Below, piece after piece: positions 7,249 through 14,388 of a stretch of 64,000 bases of DNA (position 1 is the first letter of the stretch; each line of letters begins with the position of its first letter). The DNA is from Alphaproteobacteria bacterium (GTDB taxonomy: Bacteria > Myxococcota_A > UBA796 > CAJQPC01): positions 616,501 through 680,500 of the forward strand of contig JACKEV010000006.1 of the NCBI GenBank assembly GCA_020632795.1, given 5' to 3'. Under the pieces are notes generated by a model. It had not been told where the DNA came from, made no database searches, and saw nothing but the letters and a program-made list of their open reading frames with translations. A program made the position numbers and the translations under genes.

Positions 7249-9249
7249 CTACTGGTTCGCCGTCAGCTCGGTGGCGAGGTTGATGAACGTCCCCTCGAGC
7301 TCAACGCTCTCGTTACAGAAATGATAGTCCGCCGGCCTCGACGCCAGGCTGCGCAGGAAGTCCTGCTGGACCTGGGCGCCGACGCCGATGGCCACCACCC
7401 GGCCGCCGGAGGTCCGGATCCGATGGATCTCGGAGGTGACCTCGTCAGGGTCGTCGGGGTGGCCGTCGGTCATCACCACGAACACCCGCTGCACGCCGGC
7501 GCGGGGCCGGAGAAGGTCGCGGGCGTCGCGGATGCCCTGGCCCATCGGGGTGGAGCCGATGGGGGTGAGGGCGTCGATGGCCTCGTTGATGCGCTCGAGG
7601 TCCGCCGTGGGGGGGGTCAGCACGCCGCCGGGGAAGGCGATGATGGCGACCTGGCGGCCGGGCTGGAGGGAGCGCTCGACGAAGGAGCGCGCGGCGGTCT
7701 GAGCGTCCTCCATGGACTGACCGTACATCGACCCGGAGCAGTCGATGACCAGCGCGACCTGCGTGGGCACGCGGTTCTTGGCCAGATCCTCCAGGGTCAC
7801 GTTGCCGGGGGAGAGGCGGTGGGCGAGGGTCTGGCCGCTGCGCAGGTCCATCGCCTCGACCTCGACGATGCCGTTGGAGTTGTACCGGTAGGTCACCGCC
7901 AAGCGGCTCTCGCCAGCGGGCCGGGGCGGGATGCCGTAGAACTCGAAGTGCCCCAGGACGTTGCACTCCAGCGGGTCTTCGTTCTCGCCCTGCACCAGCC
8001 AGAGGTCCATCGTGGTCTGACCGTCGTGGGTGGTGGCGTAGTCGTCGCGGGTGTGCTCGCAGGGGATGCGGCTGTTGCGGCTGATGATCCGCGAGTTGTG
8101 GAGGTTGCCCTCGCGGAAGACCACCATGCCCAGGGAGTGGGAGGTGACGTCGTGGGTGACGATGTCGATGGAGGGCTCTTCGCCGGCGTCCCGGGCCGCC
8201 TCGATCGCGGCGGTCAGCGCGGCGCCCAGGGCCACGCACTCGTCGGGGTTGATGTCGGTGGCGGGGGCCTTGTTGAACTCCCGCTTGAGCATCTCCCGGA
8301 CCATCGGCATGCGGGTCGAGCCGCCCGCCAGCAGCACCGTGTCGATGTCGTCGCCCGTCATCTTGGCGTCATCGAGGGCGTCATAGACCAGGAGCTGGCA
8401 GCGGCGCAGCAGCCCGGCGGTGAGGTCCTCGAACTTGTCGCGGCTGACCTCCAGCCGCATGATCTTGCCCTTGAAGTCGTAGAAGAGGTTGACCTTGGGC
8501 CGGCGCGTCAGCCCGATCTTGGCGGAGACGCACTTCTGGCGGAGGTCGTGGTAGGCCGCGAGGTCCTCCAGGGGGTCGAGGCCGTGCTTCTCCTGGAAGC
8601 GCTCCGCGGCGTAGGTGATGAGCTTCTCGTCCCAGTCCTTGCCGCCGAGCTGGTGGTCGCCGGTGGTGGCCACGACCTCGATGACGCGGCCCCGGATGTG
8701 GACGATGGTGACGTCGAAGGTGCCGCCGCCGAGGTCGAAGACCAGGACCCGCTTCTCGGAGTCCGGGTTGTTCAGGCCGTAGGCGAACGCGCCCGCGGTG
8801 GGCTCGTTGATGAGCTTGAGGACCTTGAGGCCCGCCAGCTCGCCCGCCCGAAGGGTGGCCTGGCGCTGGAGATCCCCGAAGTAGGCCGGGACGGTGATGA
8901 CGGCCTGATCGATGCGGTGGCCGAGGCGCAGCTCGGCGTCGTGCTTGAGCTTGGACAGGATGAACGAGGAGATGCGCTCGGGGGTGTAGGCCTCGCCGCG
9001 GTAGACGAAGGTGTAGTCCGGGTCCCCCATGTGCCGCTTGATGAACTCGACGACCTGATCCGGGTAGACCACCGCGGACTGCTTGGCGTAGTTCCCGACG
9101 ATGACCTCGTCGTCGTCGAACAGCACGACGGACGGGGTGATGCGGTCACCCTCTGCGTTGTGCAGGATCTCAGGAACGCCGTGCTTGTTGACGTGGGCGA
9201 TCGCGGAGAACGTAGTGCCCAGGTCAATTCCTACGGCACGGTTTGCCAT
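7249..9249 (-). CDS. Hsp70 fused to a C-terminal von Willebrand factor A domain
   Basis: 666 residues. Residues 1 to about 375 are an Hsp70 ATPase: G-I-D-L-G-T-T-F-S-A-I, D-L-G-G-G-T-F-D-V-T, L-L-A-G-G-S-T-R-M-P. A beta-type substrate-binding region follows (about 385-490, with the same T-Y-R-Y-N-S-N-G-I-V-E-V strand as the neighbouring Hsp70). In place of the helical lid there is a VWA domain (about 495-660) with a complete metal-ion site: D-C-S-G-S, the Thr of G-S-T-P-M-G, and the Asp of M-T-D-G-H. Start: ATG 9249 with GAGG upstream. VWA domains bind partners through Mg2+, often with MoxR-type AAA+ ATPases. Here the fusion suggests metal-dependent recruitment of a client or scaffold by the chaperone, which is an inference. 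First gene of the chaperone block. Confidence 0.9.
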   Translation of the reverse strand: MANRAVGIDLGTTFSAIAHVNKHGVPEILHNAEGDRITPSVVLFDDDEVIVGNYAKQSAVVYPDQVVEFIKRHMGDPDYTFVYRGEAYTPERISSFILSKLKHDAELRLGHRIDQAVITVPAYFGDLQRQATLRAGELAGLKVLKLINEPTAGAFAYGLNNPDSEKRVLVFDLGGGTFDVTIVHIRGRVIEVVATTGDHQLGGKDWDEKLITYAAERFQEKHGLDPLEDLAAYHDLRQKCVSAKIGLTRRPKVNLFYDFKGKIMRLEVSRDKFEDLTAGLLRRCQLLVYDALDDAKMTGDDIDTVLLAGGSTRMPMVREMLKREFNKAPATDINPDECVALGAALTAAIEAARDAGEEPSIDIVTHDVTSHSLGMVVFREGNLHNSRIISRNSRIPCEHTRDDYATTHDGQTTMDLWLVQGENEDPLECNVLGHFEFYGIPPRPAGESRLAVTYRYNSNGIVEVEAMDLRSGQTLAHRLSPGNVTLEDLAKNRVPTQVALVIDCSGSMYGQSMEDAQTAARSFVERSLQPGRQVAIIAFPGGVLTPPTADLERINEAIDALTPIGSTPMGQGIRDARDLLRPRAGVQRVFVVMTDGHPDDPDEVTSEIHRIRTSGGRVVAIGVGAQVQQDFLRSLASRPADYHFCNESVELEGTFINLATELTANQ

Positions 9250-9347
9250 GCTCGGAACCTCATCTTCTGCAAGGGTGCTTCAGCGACAGGGAGGCGAGGG
9301 CGCTTCCGCACCTCAGACCCAATGGAATATATCGATCCGGGTACACC

Positions 9348-9965
9348 ATGCCAGCATCCCATCCCACTCCGTCGCCGCTGCGCGTCGTCCTGGCCTCCGG
9401 AAGCCGGTGGCGCAGGTCTCTTCTTCGGGACACAGGGGTGCAATGCGTGGCCATCGAGTCCAGGTTGGACGAGCATTCTTACACAGAACCGGATCCGGTG
9501 CTCCGCGCGCGGGGGCTGGCCCTCGCGAAGGCCCGTCTCGTCGCGCGATCCGAGCCCTCCAGCGTCGTCATCGGGGCCGACCAGGTGGCGCACATGGACG
9601 GTGAGGTCTTCGGAAAGCCTGCGGACGCAGACGACCACTTTGCGCGGCTGCGCGCCATGCGTGGGCGCAGCCACGCGCTGGTCACGGGGGTGGCTGTCAT
9701 CGCCCCTGACAATGAGCGGGTGTTCCACGAGACCTCGATCATATGGATGCGCGCCGACGTAACCGACGCCGAGCTGGCGGCCTACGTCCGCTCCGGCGAG
9801 GGCGCGGGCTGCGCGGCGGGCTACCAGGCCGAGCATCTTGGGGCGCAGCTCATCGAGCGCGTCGAGGGGGACTGGTTCAACGTCATCGGGCTGCCGATCT
9901 ACCGGCTGGTGACGGTGCTGCGCGAGCTGGGCTGGCGGCCCGACGCGCTTGGAGGCGCCCCATGA
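9348..9965 (+). CDS. maf: Maf-family nucleotide pyrophosphatase
   Basis: 205 residues. V-L-A-S-G-S-R-W-R-R near the N-terminus and V-I-G-A-D-Q-V-A near residue 65 are the Maf signatures (S-x-S-x-R-R and the G-A-D-T/Q catalytic loop), followed by G-K-P-A-D and R-G-R-S-H. Maf proteins hydrolyse modified or non-canonical nucleoside triphosphates to the monophosphate and can affect septation. The start is ATG 9348; an upstream in-frame extension to 9243 overlaps the divergent Hsp70-VWA gene and is not needed. Its stop overlaps the ATG of the uracil-DNA glycosylase gene (ATGA), so nucleotide-pool cleaning and base repair are coupled. Confidence 0.9.
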   Translation: MPASHPTPSPLRVVLASGSRWRRSLLRDTGVQCVAIESRLDEHSYTEPDPVLRARGLALAKARLVARSEPSSVVIGADQVAHMDGEVFGKPADADDHFARLRAMRGRSHALVTGVAVIAPDNERVFHETSIIWMRADVTDAELAAYVRSGEGAGCAAGYQAEHLGAQLIERVEGDWFNVIGLPIYRLVTVLRELGWRPDALGGAP

Positions 9966-11011
9966 GCGAGCTGGGCGACGAGCTGGCCGACCTGGTCGCC
10001 GACCTGCGGGAGTGGGCGCGGGCGCTGGGTGACGCGGGGGTCGACGGCCTGCCGCCGGCACCGCGCGCGCTGCTTCGTCCGGCCAGCGGTCCGGCGCCGG
10101 ACCCGCCCCCCCGTGCCGAGCGTCGACCGCCGCCCGCCCGAGCCCGACCGGCGCCGCCGCCCCGTCCATCGCCGAAGCCCGCGTCTGCGCCCGCGTCTGC
10201 GCCCGCGCCTGCGCCCGCGCCTGCGCCCGAGCCTGGCGGCCAGGTCTCCTTGCTCTCCGGCCCCGGCGCCTGGGGGGCGTTCGAGAGGCCCACAGCGCCA
10301 CCGGCCGGCCCGCCCGAGCCGCCCTCTGCGGCGGCGCTCCCCGCGCTGACCCCCGACACCTTTGCCGACGCGGTCGGGGCGTGGGGCTTCCAGCCGCCGC
10401 CGCCCCTGCCGGTGGCCGGCACCGACGCCGAGCGCGCCGCCCGCGCCCTCGTCGCGATCCGCGAGGATCTGGGGGACTGCCGGCGCTGCCGACTCTGTGA
10501 GGGCCGGAACCGCCTGGTCTTCGGCATGGGTGACCCCTTCGCCGATCTGGTCGTGGTGGGCGAGGGGCCGGGCGCCCAGGAGGACGCCCAGGGTCTGCCC
10601 TTCGTCGGGCCCTCCGGCGAGATGCTTGACAACATGTTGCTGCATGTCCTGGGCCTGCGCCGCGAGCAGGTCTACATCCTCAACGTCGTGAAGTGCCGCC
10701 CGCCCCGCAACCGCACCCCCGAGCCCGACGAGATCGCCACCTGCAGCCCCTTCATGGTGCGCCAGCTCCAGGCCATCAGACCCAAGGTCATCCTGTCGAT
10801 GGGCCGCCCGGCCACCCAGACCCTGCTGGGGACCAGCCGGGGCATCAACGCGCTGCGGGGCCACTGGCAGCTCTGGGGGGACGACCGCGTCCCGGTGATG
10901 CCGACCTACCACCCCGCCTATCTGCTGCGGAAGCCCGAGGACAAGCGCAAGACCTTCGACGACCTCAAGGCCCTGCGCGAGCGCTATGACGCGCTGGGGG
11001 GGCGGCGATGA
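9962..11011 (+). CDS. Uracil-DNA glycosylase, family 4 (Fe-S) type, with Pro/Ala-rich N-terminal extension
   Basis: 349 residues. The catalytic domain is the C-terminal half: iron-sulphur cysteines C173-R-R-C-R-L-C179 with further Cys in V-V-K-C-R-P-P and A-T-C-S-P-F, the motif G-E-G-P-G-A-Q-E-D with G-L-P-F-V-G, and the late M-P-T-Y-H-P-A-Y-L-L motif. These fit family-4 enzymes, which excise uracil from DNA. Residues about 1-35 form a helix-like segment, and about 40-150 are low-complexity Pro/Ala/Arg with short Ala-Pro repeats at 10190-10230, an extension most family-4 enzymes (about 200 aa) lack. The ATG overlaps the stop of maf, and its own stop overlaps the next start. Confidence 0.9.
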   Translation: MSELGDELADLVADLREWARALGDAGVDGLPPAPRALLRPASGPAPDPPPRAERRPPPARARPAPPPRPSPKPASAPASAPAPAPAPAPEPGGQVSLLSGPGAWGAFERPTAPPAGPPEPPSAAALPALTPDTFADAVGAWGFQPPPPLPVAGTDAERAARALVAIREDLGDCRRCRLCEGRNRLVFGMGDPFADLVVVGEGPGAQEDAQGLPFVGPSGEMLDNMLLHVLGLRREQVYILNVVKCRPPRNRTPEPDEIATCSPFMVRQLQAIRPKVILSMGRPATQTLLGTSRGINALRGHWQLWGDDRVPVMPTYHPAYLLRKPEDKRKTFDDLKALRERYDALGGRR

Positions 11012-11385
11012 GCGCGCTGCTCCTCTCCGGGCTGATCGGCGCCGCGCTGGCTGCGGACACGGTGACCCTCTCGGGGGTCGTGCAGCACAGCGCTGCGGGT
11101 GCGCTGCGGGTCGAGGTGCTGCTGGTGGTGCCTGACGGCCAGGCGCCGCTCCTGGTGGCCGCCAGCACGATCGAGGGCCCCGGGCCCTTCTCCATCCGGA
11201 TCCCTGCGCGCGTGGGCCAGGTCCGCCTGCGGGTGGCCGCCGACGACGAGGGCGACGGCGTGGGCCCCGACGACGCCCAGGGCGTGCTGCCCGAGCCTTT
11301 GATGGTGGGCTCCCAGGACATCACGGGGGTCTCCCTGAGCCTGCGGCGCCCCGATCTGAACCCCAACCCCGGAGATGGACGATGA
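11008..11385 (+). CDS. Small secreted beta-rich protein, unknown function
   Basis: 125 residues with a short hydrophobic signal sequence (residues 1-16, ending A-A-L-A-A). The mature part alternates hydrophobic and polar residues (T-V-T-L-S-G-V-V, L-R-V-E-V-L-L-V-V, I-R-I-P-A-R) as in a small beta sandwich, with an acidic Asp/Gly stretch near residue 85 (D-D-E-G-D-G-V-G-P-D-D) that could bind calcium. No family is recognised. It overlaps the glycosylase stop and the rhodanese start by 4 bases each, so it is translated as part of this operon. Confidence 0.7.
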   Translation: MSALLLSGLIGAALAADTVTLSGVVQHSAAGALRVEVLLVVPDGQAPLLVAASTIEGPGPFSIRIPARVGQVRLRVAADDEGDGVGPDDAQGVLPEPLMVGSQDITGVSLSLRRPDLNPNPGDGR

Positions 11386-11813
11386 TCCTCGCTGCCCTGG
11401 TCCTCGCGGCCTGCTCCACGCCCCCCCAGCCGCCGGCCGAGCCCGCCGCCCCGGCCGTCGCTGAGCCCACCGCCGCCCCCACCGCCCCCGCCGCGCCAGA
11501 GGCCGCCGCCGAGATCACCGTGGCCCAGCTCGCCGCCGCCGAGCCCCGGCCCTTCGTGCTGGACGTCCGCACCCCCGGCGAGTTCGCCGACGGCCACGTC
11601 CCGGGCGCCGTGAACATCCCCGTGGGCGATCTGGAGGGGCGTCTGTCCGAGCTGGACGCCCAGAAGGACGCCTCCTTCGCGGTGATCTGCGCCTCGGGTC
11701 GCCGCTCCGCCAAGGCCACCGAGCTGCTGCACGCCAACGGCTGGGCTGGCGCGATGAACGTGCCCGGCGGCACCTCAGCCTGGATCGAGGCGGGGAACCC
11801 CGTCGAGCAGTAG
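11382..11813 (+). CDS. Rhodanese-domain lipoprotein
   Basis: 143 residues. Lipobox L-V-L-A-A-C near residue 11, then a Pro/Ala-rich spacer to about residue 45. The rest is a single rhodanese domain: V-L-D-V-R-T-P-G-E-F, G-H-V-P-G-A-V-N-I-P and the active-site loop C-A-S-G-R-R-S. The catalytic Cys is present, so it could carry a persulphide or act in sulphur transfer or redox sensing in the cell envelope. Being lipid-anchored places it outside the cytoplasm, unlike most housekeeping rhodaneses. Last gene of the maf operon; it faces the S1-repeat gene with a 2-base gap and no visible terminator. Confidence 0.85.
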   Translation: MILAALVLAACSTPPQPPAEPAAPAVAEPTAAPTAPAAPEAAAEITVAQLAAAEPRPFVLDVRTPGEFADGHVPGAVNIPVGDLEGRLSELDAQKDASFAVICASGRRSAKATELLHANGWAGAMNVPGGTSAWIEAGNPVEQ

Positions 11814-11815
11814 GG

Positions 11816-12880
11816 TCAGCGCTTCCGAGCGTTGTTGAACAGGTCCGCGAAGGTCCCCAGGCTGCCCGAGCCGGTGGTCGCTGTGGGCGCCGGGGCCCGG
11901 GTCTGCCGGGCGGCGGCGCTGTGATCCTTGATGGAGAGCGACACCCGGCCCGTCGCCGGGTCGATGTCCAGCACCTTCACGCCCACGGCCTGCCCGACCT
12001 GGAGCGCCTCGCTGGGGTGCTCGACGCGGTCCCAGCTCAGCTTGCTGATGTGGACGAGGCCTTCGATGCCACCCAGATCCACGAACGCGCCGAAGGCCTG
12101 CAGGGAGGTGACCACGCCCTGGCGCTCCTGGCCGGGGGCCAGCTCGGCGCGCAGCTTCGCGACGGCGGCCGCGGCCTGCTCCTCCTCGATGACCCGGTGG
12201 CTGACCACGACGTCGCCGTCGCCCACCTCGACCACGCGGAAGGGCAGGGTGCGGCCGACCCATAGCTCAGGGTCGGGGCCCACCCGGCGGGCGATCTGGG
12301 AGAGGGGGCAGAAGGCCCGCTGGCCGCCGAGGTCGATGACGTAGCCGCCCCCGTTGCGCTCAGAGACCTTGCCCTCTACCGGCACGCCGGCCTCCATCGC
12401 GTCGATGAGGGCGTCCTGGTCCCCGGAGGCCTTCAGCTTGAGGGCGAGGCGCACCTGGCCGTCCCGCACCGCCAGCACCCAGGCGTCGAGGGTGTCGCCG
12501 ACGGCGGGGAGGGGACCCTCCACCTCATCCCGGGCGATGAACGCCTCGGACTTGCCGCCGATGTCCACGAACACCACGCGCTCGCTGACGCCCACCACGC
12601 GGCCCCGCACCCGGTCCCCGGGCTTGTGGGAGGGGCCGGGGGTGCCGATCATGCCGGCCATCAGCGCTGCGAAGTCCCCGGCATCCATGCCCACGAGATC
12701 CTCCAGCGCCTCCTTGTCCACCGCGGGGGATGCGCGGCGGGCAGGCTCGGCCTGGGGCTCCGGCGCGGCCTCGGGCTCGCGCGCAGGCGCGGGCGCGGCG
12801 GCGTCCAGGGTGGGCAGCGGGTCCTTCTGGGGCCGCTTTCGGAGGCGGGTCACCCCGGGGGAAAGGCGTCGTTGGGACAT
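11816..12880 (-). CDS. S1-repeat RNA-binding protein
   Basis: 354 residues with a basic, Pro/Ala/Glu-rich N-terminus (1-60), then three S1-type OB folds at about 85-150 (R-V-V-F-V-D-I-G-G-K-S-E-A-F), 165-230 (G-G-Y-V-I-D-L-G-G-Q) and 245-320 (G-A-F-V-D-L-G-G-I-E-G-L-V-H-I-S, the most typical). The product probably binds RNA and resembles a truncated ribosomal protein S1 or a YbxF/Tex-like S1 protein. Start at ATG 12880 with GGAG 7 bases upstream; the frame could extend to 13015 but that region is promoter-like. It is divergent from csrA, another RNA-binding regulator. Confidence 0.8.
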   Translation of the reverse strand: MSQRRLSPGVTRLRKRPQKDPLPTLDAAAPAPAREPEAAPEPQAEPARRASPAVDKEALEDLVGMDAGDFAALMAGMIGTPGPSHKPGDRVRGRVVGVSERVVFVDIGGKSEAFIARDEVEGPLPAVGDTLDAWVLAVRDGQVRLALKLKASGDQDALIDAMEAGVPVEGKVSERNGGGYVIDLGGQRAFCPLSQIARRVGPDPELWVGRTLPFRVVEVGDGDVVVSHRVIEEEQAAAAVAKLRAELAPGQERQGVVTSLQAFGAFVDLGGIEGLVHISKLSWDRVEHPSEALQVGQAVGVKVLDIDPATGRVSLSIKDHSAAARQTRAPAPTATTGSGSLGTFADLFNNARKR

Positions 12881-12957
12881 CGGCTCCAAGCCTCTGTGAA
12901 CAGGGTCGAAAAATTTCTTTTCACGAACAGGGCGGAATGGTAACCTGAATCCGACGG

Positions 12958-12975
12958 TGACATCAGCAGATGTCA
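12958..12975. promoter_or_regulatory. Inverted repeat between the S1-repeat gene and csrA
   Basis: TGACATC and GATGTCA form perfect 7-base arms around AGCA. The site lies in the 161-base divergent gap, 78 bases before the S1 gene start and 67 bases before csrA, so a bound dimeric regulator could act on both. No family-specific match was recognised. Confidence 0.4.
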
Positions 12976-13041
12976 AAGCGGTGGTGATCCCAGACCAGAA
13001 ACAAGACACGCACACCCGGGACCATCAGCAAGGAGTAAAGA

Positions 13042-13272
13042 ATGCTCGTACTCACCCAGAAGGAAGGAGAGATCCTCCAGGTTGGGGAAGACGTCCGCAT
13101 CTATATCAAGCGGATCAAGGGGAACTGGGTTCGCTTGTGCATCGACGCACCGCGTGAGATCGAGCTCAAGCGCATCCCGGCGCCCAAGGGCGTCAAGCGG
13201 GAAGAGAAGCGCGAGCTGGTGGAGTCTCGCGAGGGAGACCGGCGGGTGGTCCGCATCTCTCGTCGTCGCTGA
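13042..13272 (+). CDS. csrA: Carbon storage regulator CsrA
   Basis: 76 residues, close to the usual 60-75. M-L-V-L-T-Q-K-E-G-E opens the protein as in all CsrA proteins (Gln replaces the common Arg), followed by V-R-I-Y-I-K-R-I-K-G-N-W-V-R-L-C-I-D-A-P-R-E-I. The basic C-terminal tail (R-V-V-R-I-S-R-R-R) is longer than in E. coli. CsrA dimers bind GGA motifs in mRNA leaders and block or stabilise translation. A strong ribosome site (AGGAG) precedes ATG 13042. No flagellar gene, the usual CsrA neighbour, is present; here it stands between an S1 RNA-binding protein and queA. Confidence 0.93.
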   Translation: MLVLTQKEGEILQVGEDVRIYIKRIKGNWVRLCIDAPREIELKRIPAPKGVKREEKRELVESREGDRRVVRISRRR

Positions 13273-13299
13273 CCGCACCTGGCGACCGCATAGGACGTT

Positions 13300-13327
13300 G
13301 CGATAGCCGCCTTCGGCGACGGATCGC
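13300..13327 (+). promoter_or_regulatory. Leader hairpin 1 between csrA and queA
   Basis: GCGAT (13300-13304) pairs with ATCGC (13323-13327), enclosing an inner GCCG/CGGC stem (13306-13309 with 13314-13317). There is no T-tract after it. Together with the next hairpin it fills the 105-base gap between csrA and queA. Confidence 0.35.
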
Positions 13328-13333
13328 GTTAAC

Positions 13334-13369
13334 CGCCTCCGGCGGGGTCTGTTGAACCCGCCGGAGGCG
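13334..13369 (+). terminator. Strong hairpin after csrA; overlaps the queA ribosome site
   Basis: A perfect 13-base GC-rich stem (13334-13346 with 13357-13369) closes a 10-base loop and is followed by TTTCGTCCTT, a weak T-tract. It could terminate csrA transcription. The 3' arm contains GGAGG (13363-13367), the only good ribosome site for queA, whose start lies 10 bases further on, so the hairpin could also hide that site. Confidence 0.55.
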
Positions 13370-13377
13370 TTTCGTCC

Positions 13378-14388
13378 TTGGATCCCATCGCTCCCTACCG
13401 CTTCGCGCTGCCGGAGTCGCTGATTGCGCGCCACCCGCCGCGCGAGCGGGATGGCGGGCGCCTGCTGGTGCTGGGCCCGCCGCGGGAGCACCGCCGGATC
13501 GAGGACCTTCCGGCGCTGCTCCAGCCGGGGGATCTGCTGGTCGTCAACGACACCCGGGTCATGCGGGCGCGGGTGTTCGCGCGGCGGGCCACCGGCGGGC
13601 GGGTCGAGGCGCTGCTCCTGGGCCCCGGCCCCGGTCCGATCGAGGCCCTGCTGCGCCCGGGTCGCAAGCTGAGGGCCGGGGAGGTGCTCTCCGTCGAGGG
13701 CGGCGGCGCGCTGACCCTGCTCGCGCGTACGGAGGGCGGGCGCTGGCAGGTTCGCTGTGATCCCGAGCCCCTCGACCTGATGGAGCGGTCCGGCCACGTG
13801 CCGCTGCCCCCCTACCTCAACCGCGACGACGAGCCCGACGATCGGGCCCGCTACCAGACGGTCTTCGCCACCGAGCCCGGCGCGGTGGCTGCGCCCACCG
13901 CGGGACTGCACCTCTCCGAGGCGCTGCTGGGGCGCCTGGCCGAGCGCGGCGTGGGCCTCGCCCGGGTGACGCTGCACGTCGGGCCGGGCACCTTCCAGCC
14001 CCTCCGCCCCGAGGACCTCGCCGCCGGGCGGCTCCATGAGGAGCGCTACCGCGTCCCCCCGGAGACCGCGGAGGCCGTCGCCCGAACCAACGCGGCCGGC
14101 GGCCGCGTCATCGCGGTGGGGACCACGGCCTGCCGCACCCTGGAGTCGGCGGTCGGGGCGGACGGCGCGCTGGCGGTGGGGTGGGCCAGCACGGATCTCT
14201 TCATCCAGGAGGGCCACGGCTTCCGCTGCGTGGACGGCCTGCTCACCAACTTCCACCTCCCCGGGTCCAGCCTCATCGTGCTCGTGTGCGCGATGGGCGG
14301 CCGGGACGCCGTGCTCGACGCCTACCGCGACGCGATCGAGCGCCACTACAGGTTCTACTCCTATGGCGACGCGATGCTGCTCCTTTGA
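13378..14388 (+). CDS. queA: S-adenosylmethionine:tRNA ribosyltransferase-isomerase QueA
   Basis: 336 residues, typical length. Y-R-F-A-L-P-E-S-L-I-A near the start, V-V-N-D-T-R-V-M, V-P-L-P-P-Y, Y-Q-T-V-F-A-T-E-P-G-A-V-A-A-P-T-A-G-L-H and N-F-H-L-P-G-S-S-L are QueA signatures. It transfers the ribosyl group of AdoMet to preQ1 in tRNA, making epoxyqueuosine. The start is TTG 13378; GGAGG lies in the preceding hairpin. tgt begins inside its 3' end, and queG is also in this window (47509-48558), so the last steps of queuosine synthesis are present. Confidence 0.94.
   Translation: MDPIAPYRFALPESLIARHPPRERDGGRLLVLGPPREHRRIEDLPALLQPGDLLVVNDTRVMRARVFARRATGGRVEALLLGPGPGPIEALLRPGRKLRAGEVLSVEGGGALTLLARTEGGRWQVRCDPEPLDLMERSGHVPLPPYLNRDDEPDDRARYQTVFATEPGAVAAPTAGLHLSEALLGRLAERGVGLARVTLHVGPGTFQPLRPEDLAAGRLHEERYRVPPETAEAVARTNAAGGRVIAVGTTACRTLESAVGADGALAVGWASTDLFIQEGHGFRCVDGLLTNFHLPGSSLIVLVCAMGGRDAVLDAYRDAIERHYRFYSYGDAMLLL

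Noticed and set aside
9320..9335. Promoter for the Hsp70-VWA gene around the AT-rich patch
   Set aside because: TATATT is present on the minus strand, but no -35 element stands at a suitable distance and no heat-shock consensus was seen.
4954..9762. Plus-strand open frame of 1602 codons
   Set aside because: It runs antisense to two Hsp70 genes and the GrpE-like gene. Long antisense frames opposite dnaK are a known effect of codon bias at high GC; the translation has no domain, and the minus-strand proteins are clear.
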